From contig OX637797.1 in assembly GCA_951802425.1 (NCBI GenBank), positions 2,170,001 to 2,234,000 on the forward strand: a DNA stretch of 64,000 nt, given 5' to 3'. The DNA is from Clavaria fumosa. Lineage: Eukaryota > Basidiomycota > Agaricomycetes > Agaricales > Clavariaceae. The notes under the pieces are model-generated. The model worked only from the letters and a program-made list of their open reading frames with translations, was not told where the DNA came from and did not search any database. The position numbers and the translations under genes are program-made. Shown here in pieces: positions 26,044 through 36,849 of the stretch. How positions within the stretch are numbered: the stretch's first letter is position 1; every line of letters starts with the position of its first letter.

Positions 26044-27924
26044 ATGGTTTTAAACCCACCCTCTTCTCCTGGCGCCCCGTTACTTGACTCCACTAATACG
26101 AGGGCGTTCTCGGCTCAGTCGCATACGCAGGTTTTCTGCTCATTGCTTCCATTCCCTCCAGTGGGACTCCAGTTAAAGCGGCCGGATGCCGAAGGGGACA
26201 AACGCGCGACAAAACGCGCTAAGACACGCGCCAACGAGAATGCAAACGATGCTGCAGATCAAGACGTGGATGGACATGATAGCGACGACGACACAGTCAC
26301 TGATTGCCCTGTGAGGATTGCGCGGAGATCTCACGCCTTTCGAGCTTTAACAGCTTGTGCTTCTGGCCTTCGATCTCGCAGACCTAACTGGCCACAACGT
26401 AATTGCAGGATTGTCTTCGTTTTTGCGATCTGACATGTGTTTGATTCAGTATCCACTCTCCCAATCCTTCAATCTTTCGTCTCTCAGAAACACGACGTGT
26501 ACCGTTGTCAATCAGAAAGTGATGATTCATTCCTGACCATCCCCTATGCATGTGCTTATAGTAATTGTGTGTTGTGTTTCTTTGTGCAATGTCTTTTTTG
26601 CTGATTCTGGATCCCCAGACGCGAAAAGGGGAGAGACACCACTCCTTGCTGTTGGTACAGAGCAAGGTTCTGTACACATCATTAATACAGCTAAACGGCA
26701 CCCTTGGAACGCTGGTAGGTGCCATTCATTCATTTGCATTCGCCCTGTAATGACTTGTTTGTACTCAGAGCCTCAACGGACCGTCCTCCGCCCGCACAAC
26801 AACGCTATATTCGACGTTAAGTGGTCCAGAACCTCGAATCTGCTTGCCACGGCTTCTGGCGACAAATCAACACGCATCTCCTGCCCGACCTCCGAACGCA
26901 CTCTACATACCCTATGCGGGCATATGAGTACTGTGAAGTGCGTTGCGTGGGATCCAGCCCATCACAGTGTCCTGAGCACTGGTGGTCGAGATGGCGCTGT
27001 GTTGATATGGGACTTGCGCGTGCCAGGAGGCGATGGAGACGATGGCATAGACGTAGAGGGTATGTGTCGCCCTGTCGTCACAATCCTTGCGGCACATGGC
27101 GAAGATAAGGCGAAGGGGAGGAAAAGCAAAGCTCAAAGACCTCAACGCAGCATCACGGGTCTGATGTACCCTGATGGCGAGCCGTACGGCATTGTTAGCA
27201 GCGGAGCATTCGATGGGTTCGTCTGTCACAAGCTGGCCGTCTGATGGTCTAACATTACTTTTGCAGCGTCCTTCGTTACTGGGACTTGCGCCTTCCAAAA
27301 CAGAAGTCTCGCTCAACCAAACCGAAGGTGCCTACTGCTGTAAATACTACCCTCACAGACCCGACTGCCCATGGTTCTCGACGCCCACGAGGTATCTGCA
27401 GTCTGACACAAGGAACCGGTCCCACCGCAGGTCTAATCTTTGCTCTGGGTGCCGATTCACGGATACACACTTACGGACTACCAACGCTGGAGCCCCTCAT
27501 GCGTAAAGCCTACACCCATCCAAATATGCAGACGAACTCGTTCTACGTCGGGTTGGTGACGTCGCCCTGTGGTCGTTGGCTCGCAAGCGGATGCGCCGGA
27601 TCCGGAGGTAGCGCCTTCCTCTTCGACGTCGAAGATGCGCATCGGCCAGGACCTACCAACGCAACTGGAAGCGTACAGCTGTGTGGCCAGGTCGGCGAGG
27701 TAGGCGCTCTGGACTGGACCAACGACACACTGGCCACCTGCGCAGACGACGGCACAGTAAGGACTTGGAGGCCTAACGTTGAAGTATACAAGGAGTGTCT
27801 CGCAAACAAAGAGAATGCAAGATGGGATTGGCATTGGGCTCTCCCGGCTCACAACACCGTTGGAGTGGAGAGCGGATTTGCAGAAAATGCAACAAGCAAC
27901 GGGGAGCTCTCTGATTCTTTATAA
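26044..27924 (+). CDS. cdt2: WD40 CRL4 substrate receptor Cdt2
   Basis: Substrate receptor of the CUL4-DDB1 ubiquitin ligase that destroys Cdt1, Spd1/p21-like inhibitors and Set8-like proteins on PCNA during S phase. About five exons. A basic/acidic N-terminal tail (KRPDAEGDKRATKRAKTR) is followed by the propeller: TPLLAVGTEQGSVHIINTAK, LRPHNNAIFDVKWSRTSNLL, LHTLCGHMSTVKCVAWDPAH, GGRDGAVLIWDLRVP, SITGLMYPDGEPYGIVSSGA, LRYWDLRLPK, TNSFYVGLVTSPCGRWLASG and DWTNDTLATCADDGTVRTW. Two WDxR motifs (WDLRV, WDLRL) fit DDB1 docking. The AHGEDKAKGRK insert between blades is typical of Cdt2. N-terminal exon joins (26395-26450, 26560-26620) are less certain than the core. Confidence 0.88.
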
Positions 27925-28071
27925 TTATCCCTTCGCGACCTGAGAATATTGATCAAAGCCGTCATTACGAGATGATGGGATAGGATAGGCTTTCGCAAGC
28001 TATGATACCTGTGTCCAAAATGAAAGCATGATACGAGAAGATGCAGTGATGCTCTGGCAAAGTGATGAACA

Positions 28072-28971
28072 TTATTTCTTCTGTATCGCATTCACCAGCC
28101 TAAAGAAGATGGTCAATATCCAAGGCCAAGCGGCTGCAAGACAGCTCACCAGTCAAGTCCATCTTCGAGACCCTCTCCCTTAGTAGCACAACATCCACGC
28201 ACGCTCCAGTCTCTCGACCTCTCACCACCAGCTAAGCCTAACTTCTCGCTAATTTCCTCTGGTCTAAGTGCTCCCGGGATATCCTGCTTGTTACAAAACA
28301 CTAAGAGCGGGGCCCCATCCAACTCTGGCTCTGAAAGCATAGTCAGGAGCTCGCTGCGAGACGTCGGTACCCGTGCGTGATCGGCTGAGTCTATGACATA
28401 AATGATTGCTGATGTGTTAGGGAAATAGCATCTCCAATAAGGCCTAGATAGTCCAATATCAATTTGCAGCGTCACGAATATAAATTTGAGATACGTACCG
28501 TATGCTCGATTGTCCGCCCAAATCCCATACTTGAAGCTTGAGGTTCTTATACTTAGATATTGGTAATATATCTCAATACCGATGTCTGAGGAGGATATTC
28601 CACACGTTGACTCACTTGTACCGTCTCCACATTGAATCCGATGGCTAATGGAACGACGAATGAGTACGTGCGATTACAACCAGGAAGACGGGCTCACTTG
28701 GTATCGTGGTGATAACCTCTCCAATCTCAAAAAAATAGGGGAGTGAGGGTGCGCATCAACGCTTTAGTCAACATGCTAAATACCTGCAGTCGAAACAAGA
28801 TCGTCGTCTGTCCGTGCGGAGTGAATCTTCCTGCGTAAGTGGAACGAGATACAAACGGCTTACCTTCCCCGCTGAATCCAAGCCCAACATCAATATCCGA
28901 ATGTCCTGGTCCTTGCTCCATCGAATCAAGGAACTTAGAGAGGAGAATATCGTCGACAGTGACAGACCCAT
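28072..28971 (-). CDS. ARL1: Arf-like GTPase Arl1
   Basis: Small GTPase of the trans-Golgi that recruits GRIP-domain golgins. The protein of ~182 aa is spread over about seven short exons. MGLSLS gives Gly2 for N-myristoylation. P-loop LMLGLDSAGKTT is completed across the first intron (acceptor after CACGGACAG). Then IGEVITTIPTIGFNVETVQ (switch I), [20 protein letters not shown] (switch II, DxxGQ as DLGGQ), IIYVIDSADHARV, VFCNKQDIPGAL (NKxD) and EDGLDWLVNAIQKK. '[16 protein letters not shown]' is the Arl1-specific form. The final exon, 28072 to ~28095, carries only the last nine residues. Convergent with cdt2. Confidence 0.93.
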
Positions 28972-29237
28972 TGCGCCGCCCCTTGAGTGGAAGCCGAGCC
29001 GAGAGTGTGCTGACGCAGATGCGTATTGCCCCTTGTTTGTACGCAACTCCCGGATCCAAAATCGGGCCGCCGTCGCCCTCAAAATGTTGTAGCCAGCAAG
29101 CCATCAGTATGCCACTGCATCAGTCCCCTCCAAAGTTCATGCAACATGATTCTTGCATTGCGACTCATGATGTGAGATTGTGCATTCAATACTGTACATA
29201 AATTACTAGTAATACTACTGTATGACATTGGCTGATC

Positions 29238-29938
29238 CTACACTGACAAAAACTCTGCTTTGAGAGGGCATGAAGCCCGGTTGAAGGCAGGATGTACCTC
29301 GGAGACGCAGTAAATGGCAGGAGTATGGATGTCTCCCCAGAATTTATGCGGGACGCCACTGTCGTCCACTATCTCACCCATATGATAGCACGTCACTACT
29401 CTGCACCGACGAAACGTGTAGAAATCCCGTTTGAAAATGGGAGGGTCGGAAACGGTCTTGGAATCCTTGACGTCCCCCATGGGGAAGACCACCATGGTCG
29501 AAGGACCTGTTCCTCGCCCAATGGAAAGAGCGTCGAAATCTCCTACCAGACTCTTGGAGGGAGGTGGTTCAGTGTGCGCGGGCGCAAGCGACTTAATCCA
29601 AGGGTTTCTCGGGAGAAGAAGTCGCAGGATGTCAGTGCGGGGGATTCCACCGCTTGGTACCTCGCCGCTTGGTACCTCGCCGCCTGGTACGAGGGTAAGT
29701 TTCTTGGCTTCTTGTAGGTCTCTTCGTAACTAATGTAAAGGAGACGTTGAATACTGTGAATCGCCTGCGGGATGTCCTGGGAACTCACCTGCTCCAATTT
29801 CCGCCGAAAGCACAGTTCATACCTGAGTAGGCTGATGGACATTGCCATCAGGAATGCACCCATCAAGATGAGGCCTGGGGATATGAGAACATATTCATCG
29901 ACTATTTTGATTTCTAGCATTGCGCTTGGGGTGGGCAC
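29238..29938 (-). CDS. hypothetical membrane-anchored protein
   Basis: Unrecognised. Exon 1 has a single hydrophobic segment near the N-terminus (ISPGLILMGAFLMAMSISLL) followed by a basic face (RYELCFRRKLEQ). After a 59-nt intron the frame continues LRRDLQEAKKLTLVPGG, crosses two and a half 15-bp repeats encoding EVPSG, and runs through ILRLLLPRNPWIKSLAPAHT and MVVFPMGDVKDSKTV to VVTCYHMG. It then either reads on to the stop at 29238 or splices and stops at 29215. The start may be 29938 or an ATG six codons later (MLEIKIVDEY). Topology suggests a signal anchor with the bulk cytosolic. Lies between ARL1 and HEM1. Confidence that it is a gene is moderate. Confidence 0.5.
29651..29695. repeat. 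15-bp in-frame tandem repeat
   Basis: Two exact copies of a 15-bp unit (cgcttggtacctcgc) followed by a third diverged copy. On the minus strand it adds multiples of five residues to the hypothetical membrane protein, so copy-number change would not shift the frame. Confidence 0.8.
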
Positions 29939-30294
29939 GATATGAAGGGAGGAGTGAGAAAGGAAAGGAGTCGTTTATCTTTGACATTGGGTGCTGTCGA
30001 TTGATGCGTGTTCTGACACAGGTTTTGGTCAAAGCAATCTGGTGACGCCCTAGCTGTAACATGCGTGGATTCGTCTTTCCGGTTCCATGCCAACCCCAGT
30101 GGGCGCAACCGAGTGACTCAAAGGGCGTTGGCAGCCACTAATAGCAAAACTCTGACACTATCTCAACCTGTTTATAATCACTCAATACTTCCACAGAGAG
30201 CATTTCTGTAGCAAGGCAACGACGTGACAGCCACATTCTAAATCGAGGGCAAACAAACACGACTTCGAAGAGTTACAACTTTGAGAATATGGTC
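29939..30294. other. intergenic, gene-free
   Basis: About 355 bp between the hypothetical membrane protein start and the HEM1 stop. No recognisable gene or repeat. It likely holds the membrane gene promoter and the HEM1 3' end. Confidence 0.45.
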
Positions 30295-32563
30295 TCAAGC
30301 AGAGGCCACGACAGCCCTAGGGGTCTGCACTCCTCCAATCACAGATCCGGTAACACCAGTCCTCATCTGCAACGCCGCGCCCACGAGTGTGTCGCGACTC
30401 GCGAAGCGCATAACGGGGCCTAGAAGCCTGTCAAATCTCGCCCGCGCGCAGACCGCCGCCGCCAGATCGAGAAACGCCTGCTCCCCGTTCCGCAAGGTGC
30501 TAGGCGCCGTCCCGTCCTTCAAACCGACCTGGTCGTCAGTCCACATTGGCTTAGGCGCGGACTCGTTGGCTGATATGCCGACGCCGGCGCGACCGCCGAG
30601 CGCTTTCCAGTCGTTGAGCCTGTTGATCCCCAGCTCCGTAAAGACGGCATCGATGGCGTGTACTAGCTGGGTCATCTGCTCGACGGTGTGGCGCGGTGTG
30701 ACGGTAATCCTGAGCCGTTCCTCTCCGACAGCGACAGTGGGGTAATTGATGGACTGTACGTAGATGTTGTGCTCAGAGAGTAGTTTGTCAGAGGCTTCCT
30801 TGGCGAGGGCGGCATCACCGACAAGGACGGGAATGATGTGCGAGGAACCAGGGCTGCAATCGGTGAGGATTGTAAACGCCATGGGAGTAAAGAAAAGGAC
30901 ATACACAACAGGAATATCGATGTCTGCGAGCTGCTTTTTAACCTGCCTCACGTTGATCTGCTTCAGTTGGCGATCACCAACGTAGTTCTTCTGGTACACA
31001 ACGCTTGCGCGAGCACCAGCGACGATCGCCGGGGGCAGAGAGGTGGTGAAGATGAAACCTGGTGCATATGACCGAATCATGTCCACGAATTCCTTTGAAC
31101 CCGCGATATACCCTCCAACACAGCCATAGGCTTTTCCGAGAGTGCCTGATACGACATAAGGAATACAAATAAAGCAGTGCATGTCATGCAACGTACCAGT
31201 AATAATATCGACGCGATCCATGACTGTGCCTTTGATGGGCATGGGGCTGTCCCCGGCGCGCTTGTGAACATCATAATCGAGGTGTTCCGCAACTCCTGCA
31301 CCACGAGGTCCGTACAAACCAACTGAGTGAACCTATTGAGAGAACGATTAAAACGCTGTACAACGATGTGCCACAAGCTTAGCGCGTGTACCTCGTCAAG
31401 GAAAGTCAAAGCGCCATACTGCTCTGCCAAGTCGCAGATTTCCTTGATAGGCCCAATGCTCCCGCACATGGAGTAGACACTTTCAAAAGCGATCACCTTG
31501 GGAGTTTCCTTAGGATACAACTTCAATTTCGCTTCTAGATCTTCAAGGTCGTTGTGTTTAAAGATGACTTTCTGAGCTCTGGAGTGGCGGATCCCTTGGA
31601 TCATGGACGCGTGGTTCATGGAGTCTGAGAAGAAGACGCAGCCAGGAAGCTTGGCACCTAAAGTAGAAAGAGTCGCGTCGTTCGCTACGTAGCACGAGGA
31701 GAAGACAAGGGCAGCGGGTTTGCGATGCAAGGAGGCAAGTTCTTGTTCAAGTCCCAAATGCATAGCACCGTTTCCAGCGATGTTACGAGTGCCTCCTGCG
31801 CCTGCGCCGTATTTTTCCAGAGAGCGGCTTGCGCGGGGGTCAACATGGGAGGAGGCGCGTGAGACACGGAAACGCACTGGATAGTCTCGAGCACGACAGG
31901 ATTGTTGCCCATTCCCAGATAATCATTGGCGCACCATACCTGGACCTCCTCGCTGGGATTCGCCGTGTGGGCGACGGGGAATTTCGCCGCGAGGCGGTTG
32001 ATGTTGTTGAAGTAGCGGTAAGACTTGTCGTTGTGCTTCTTCAGTAACTCCTTCATATAGAAGTGATCGTAATCGAAAGCTGTGGCGAGGGTCGCGGCTG
32101 CATCTGCCTTGGATGCGGCTTGAGCAGAGGATTCCGCGGCAGCTGTCTGATGGAACGGGCATCCGGAGGACGAGACCTGATGCTGCTGAGCCTTGTCTGT
32201 CGCTTGTTTCGCGGCGTCGAGGTCCTCCGCCATGCGTGCGGCAGCGATGGCGGCAGATGCATGGGGACACTTGTCGATGCGGGCCTGGGAGAGGTCGGCC
32301 GCGCCCGTGACGCCCTTCTCCTCGTGAATCTTGCGGACTTCGGGGCTGGCGACGACGCTCGCGTAGCCAGCGACGATCTGGCGCGTGCGCCCGGCGAGGG
32401 CGGGGCCCATGACGGGGCATTTGGCGGCGGTCTCGGACAGCTTCGTGACGGCTGGGTAGCGGACGGAGGAGAGGGTGCAGAGCGAGCGGAGGGTCGAGCT
32501 CTTAGTGCTTGTGAGGAATGGACAGGAAGCCTTGAAACGTAAGAGGGAGGATAACTTGTCCAT
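30295..32563 (-). CDS. HEM1: 5-aminolevulinate synthase, mitochondrial
   Basis: PLP enzyme that condenses glycine and succinyl-CoA to 5-aminolevulinate, the first step of heme synthesis, in the mitochondrial matrix. About four exons. The presequence region (~160 residues) starts [17 protein letters not shown] and carries four Cys-Pro dipeptides (SCPFL, KCPVMG, KCPHAS, GCPFHQ), the form of heme-regulatory motifs. Catalytic part: [68 protein letters not shown] (PLP Asp), [34 protein letters not shown] with the PLP-binding lysine, and FTTSLPPA. The frame is open to an ATG at 32599, but the second ATG gives the better import leader. An Ala-rich C-terminal tail follows [14 protein letters not shown]. 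Confidence 0.93.
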
Positions 32564-33016
32564 GATACGGTTGCGAATAAAGTCGGGGGATACAAGCATG
32601 ATTTCAGTTGTTGGGCTTTTTATATGGTCGTTGAGCGGCTAGACTGGGCGCCAGTAGGCTGGGTCGCAATGTCCTGTTTGTAAATTTTTGTTTCCATTGT
32701 ATTTGATGGATTTGCTACATCAGCTAGTCGCTTATAGGGTTGAAGTCAATTCAGTGAAAACGGGGTTGTTCGTCCCCTAGAAAGACAAACCTACACATCA
32801 GCCTGAGCATTAGCGAGAACAGGCGGCATCTATTGGACAGCCAGCGTGCACAGTCATTATCATATCACCATCAATGTCCAGCGCTGTGCTCAACTCTCGC
32901 ATCAAAGCAAATGTATATATACGCCAATCACAATTTATTACCTCACATCGATCTAATGGAGAATTAAGAAGATAGTGTAGGACCATGTGGGAAAGTGCCA
33001 CAGACCCTCTGAGCAA
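32564..33016. other. intergenic, HEM1 promoter side
   Basis: About 450 bp between the HEM1 start and the ARG8 stop, both minus strand. AT-rich, no gene or repeat recognised. It must contain the HEM1 promoter. Confidence 0.45.
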
Positions 33017-34915
33017 TCATTGACTTTTCTCCTTGTGCAACATTGTCAAACAGCCTTCCAGAATATCCACAGCAAGATCGACATCCTCTCGCGATACAAT
33101 CAGGCTCGGGAGCAGCCGCACGGCGTCTTGGCCAGCCGTCAGCACGAGCAAGCCTCTCTCTCTCGCAAGCTCCACCATTCGCGCTGGGTCTTTCGTATCG
33201 CGCAGGGCCAGGCCTACGATGAACCCACGCCCACGGATCGTCGGCAGCAGGAGAGAGGGAAACCAACCCGGCAGACGCTCGAGGCGTCGCACCAGGTGAG
33301 CACTCGTATCCACGACGTGTCGGACACTGGAATCAGCCGACAATCGGGACAAGACGTGATACCCCATTGCACACGCCAACGGTGATCCCCCAAACGTGGT
33401 ACCGTGCGTCCCTGCCAGGGAGAGCGGCACACAATCAGAAGGTGTTTACGCTTTGAGGTAACGGAGGATATTTCCGTGGGGATACTTACCGATAGTCATC
33501 GTCGCGGTCACGCTATCTCTCATCAACACCGCGCCGATGGGATATCCGTTGGCCAACGGTTTGGCCATGGTGACAATGTCAGGGTGGCAATCGGTGGGAA
33601 GGCTGGAATGAGCCCACAACGTCCCCGTGCGATATAGACCACACTGAAGTATCGCCGATTCTCAGCATTCAGCGTTCAGACACTCGTTGGACAAGCCAAT
33701 CACCTGTATCTCATCAAAGATCAACACGGCGCCCACGTCATCACACCTCTTTCTCAACGCACGAAGCCATTCCACGCTGGCCGCGTAAATGCCCCCTTCC
33801 CCTTGTATGGGCTCGACAATCACGCCGCACGTGTCTGGCCCCACCAAGTGCTCCAGACTGCCCATGTCGTTCAGCTTCCCAGTGTCGATACCGGGCAGCA
33901 GTGGCACGAACGGCGCGCGGTACTTAGCCGTGCTTGTCACGCTCAGTGCGCCCATTGTCCGCCCGTGGAACGAGTTTTCGAAACACACGATGCGCGTTTT
34001 CGGGCACTCCGTCGCGGGCTCTGACCCGCGCTGCTGCCCTGCAGCGGCAGAGGCCCACCGCTGCTTTCCGACCGACCTGGCGACCTTGAGAGCCGCTTCG
34101 TTGGCTTCTGTGCCGGAATTGGCGAAGAACACCTTGGCGCCGCTGCTTTGACTCGGATCAGGTTCTCGGTGGCCTGGGGCCCAGCCAAGGCCGCCGGCTT
34201 TTTGGGTAAGGGTAACGATCAGCTGGGCGAGCTTCCCGCTCCATAGGTGGTTGTACACATTGCTCGTGTGCACGAGTTCCTGAGCTTGTTTCGTGAGAGC
34301 CTGTAGTTTTGGGAAGGGTTAGAATCATCCCCAAAAATAAGCCAAATGGAAATTCGGTATCTTCGAGGGATCGTGTATCACACGCGACAAGAACGAAGAG
34401 CCAACATTGCGTGAGAGAGTCGAGATAGGGAGATGTAGAATGGAGGATTCCAAGAGCGACTTACTTGTACGAATCCCGGGTCTGCATGACCCAGCGCGTT
34501 CACAGCGATGCCCGCGCTGAAATCGAGGAACTCGCGACCGTCCGTGTCGAACACGCGCGAGCCGCGCCCATGCGAGAGCACGAACGGCGGGGGCGAGTAG
34601 AGCCTCAAGAGGTAGCGCGACGCGAGCGCAAGCGCCTCGCAGCCCGCGGCGGACGTGGGCGGCGCACCAGGAGCAGTGGCGTGTGTTGGCACGAGATGGC
34701 GGGTGGACGGCGACGTGGAGACGTGTGGTGCGGGCTGCTTTGGGGCCAGGGTTCAGATTCCCATCAGTTAACCAGGTCAAGTTTTCGTTCCCTTCCTTCT
34801 GGGCGCTCATCAGACTCACCTGGGAGGACACAAGTCGGCGCTGTGCCCAATACTCGTTGCATCGCAACGCGCGCGCCCTGCCTCGCGAGAAGATGAGTCT
34901 GCTGAGGGTCTTCAT
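33017..34915 (-). CDS. ARG8: acetylornithine aminotransferase, mitochondrial
   Basis: Class III PLP transaminase that makes N-acetylornithine from N-acetylglutamate semialdehyde in arginine synthesis. The first exon is a basic, Ser/Arg-rich leader (MKTLSRLIFSRGRARALR). Subsequent exons give FVLSHGRGSRVFDTDGREFL, DFSAGIAVNALGHADPGFVQ, ELVHTSNVYNHLWSGKLAQL, VFFANSGTEANEAALKVARS, FHGRTMGALSVTSTAKYRAP, GVIVEPIQGEGGIYAAS, VLIFDEIQ (PLP Asp), MAKPLANGYPIGAVL with the Schiff-base lysine, HGTTFGGSPLACAMGYHVLS and a C-terminus ending in GQDAVRLLPSLIVSREDVD. All family landmarks are present. A Gly/Gln-rich insertion after ARSVGKQRW (residues like AAAGQQRGSEP) is unusual. About five exons. Confidence 0.92.
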
Positions 34916-35391
34916 GCCTAGAGGTATATCTTTGACTCTGTCGACACACTCGGGAGCGAGGAGAGAGGTATTAATGGGAGAGAGCGTTCGTCAGATACTG
35001 CAAAATGTCGTGTGCTGCATACAGCAATGGTGCTGCAATGATAAAGATCTTCCGCGAGATGGTCGGAGTCACAGTGCAGGGCAAGTATCGTCGCAGAGTG
35101 CTCGCGGGAGGCACGGTGCCCCGTTTCTCTATTTGCAACGGGTCATCGATCATCAATCATAGCTCAGGTCTCGGGGTGGGTCTTGTGACAGTGACCACAA
35201 ACTGGAGGCAAAAAGGTCTGCAACATCGAATTGCGAATACCAAAGGGACTGTAGACCTCACATTGACCTAGATCAACTGAGTGTAGAGACTCACACAGCT
35301 GGCAAGCAAAACAGTAGGTAGCATATCAAATACTAATTACAGGCGCACGTATCGCAGAGGTGTGACGGGCAGGACAGGAAGACGGACATCC
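34916..35391. other. intergenic, gene-free
   Basis: About 475 bp between the ARG8 start and the Cwc21 stop. Short overlapping open frames only; no family resemblance. Presumed ARG8 promoter and Cwc21 3' end. Confidence 0.45.
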
Positions 35392-36618
35392 TTATAGGCG
35401 ACGGCTGGGTGGTGACGGAGGAGACACTGAACCCCTTCTCTGGCTGCGTTGTTCTCGTTCATTGTAGTCCCTCTCAAGGCGACGCCTAGGAGGGGAGGCG
35501 GAACGAGACCTTGAATCCCGTCTTCTGCTGCGACGATCCCGTTCGTAATCGTCCCTCTCCGAGCGACGCCTGGGCGGGGATGGGGACCGAGAGAGAGACA
35601 TCGAATCCCTCCCCCTGCGGCGATGGTCTGGGCCGTCGAGATCCTTCTCCTGCCGACGCCTAGGCGGGGATGGGGACGGAGATGGAGACATCGAATCCCT
35701 CCTCCTGCGGCGACGGTCCGGGCTGTCGGGATCCCTCTCCTGCCGACGCCTAGGCGGGGACGGGGGAGGAAGCATACTGTTGCGACGATCTCGCTCGTCG
35801 TGATCCCTCTCCGGTCGTCGCCTGGGCGGAGTAGAGGGAGGAGGAGGTATGTTTTCCCTCCCCTTATCGCGGCGCTCCCGTTCTGCCAGCTCTCTCTCCT
35901 TCCTCGCCTTGTCTTCGGCCCTGCGCCTCAGCCTGTCTTGTTCCCGCCTCGTCTCCTCCCACTTCGCCTTTTGCGCGGCCATCTTGGCACGCTCTTCCTG
36001 GCGCTTGCGGTCCCTCTCTTCCCACTCCGCCTGCCTCTTCAACCGGTCCTCCTCCCGTTTCTCCTTGTCGAACGCGGACCCTTCCGTGTAGTCGGGGCGC
36101 GTGCCAAGGGCCATGGCCATTCTGCTCAACTCGGCTTTTTTCGCCAACGCTAGACCATGGGTGTCGGACGACTTGAGTTTTTTGGCCTTCGTGGCCAAAG
36201 CCTCGAGGTTCTCGAGCAATTTTTGTCGAAGAGCATTCACCCGCTCTTCTATCTGATCCTCTTTGAGTCTGTTGGTTTCACGCGTTAGGAAAGGAGGGGG
36301 ACGTCTGCGTGGGTCCCCGGACGCACCCTTCTTCCTCCAATTCGAGTTGCAGTTCGAGACACTTTACTTCGACCTGCCGTTTGAGTTCGTGTTCCAGAAT
36401 GGCCTGATCTGGTTCTCGATGCTTGGGTGGAGCTGCATCCCACGGGCTTGCTCGATCCTGTGCAGTTTCATGGGAACGAAGTGCTGAAAGATTTCTAACA
36501 ACATAGCCATTGGTTCCGCTAAGAAAGACATAGCGTTTCAGCCGGCATGTTAACCACGAGCATAGTGACATATTACTGACCTCCCCCGGGGCGTGGTAAG
36601 ACCGATACCGTTGTACAT
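35392..36618 (-). CDS. CWC21: Cwc21/SRRM2-type spliceosome protein with RS repeats
   Basis: Spliceosomal protein that binds Prp8 and Snu114 near the catalytic centre. Exon 1 encodes [13 protein letters not shown] (ATG 36618), the invariant start of the Cwc21/SRm300 family. Exon 2 continues [16 protein letters not shown] and [20 protein letters not shown], and exon 3 completes the cwf21 helix [18 protein letters not shown] across an intron at ~36330. A long charged coiled region ([20 protein letters not shown]) follows, then about five tandem ~28-residue repeats of the pattern [19 protein letters not shown] and a stop at 35392. The RS-rich tail makes it resemble the metazoan SRRM2 N-terminal module more than the 135-aa yeast Cwc21. 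Head-to-head with the hydrolase at 36850. Confidence 0.92.
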
Positions 36619-36849
36619 AACGAATGTTGCTGCGAACGACGGTGGTTGGCTGTGCCGAGTCGCGGCTTAGTCATTTTTTCATTGTCGTTCCCACACAGCC
36701 ACCACATAAGAGATCGCTCGCTTGCCGTAGCAGCTTCGTAATACAGTGCACCACCTTCAAACGCTCGGCTTAAAGGCTATCCCAATCACCGACCACCACC
36801 AACCACCACGTCGCGACTCATCCCCCACCCTTCTTGGCTACGCTTCCTC

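Noticed and set aside
29292..29717. 141-codon plus-strand frame opposite the hypothetical membrane gene
   Set aside because: No splice logic or family match; minus-strand exons with a membrane helix are more coherent.
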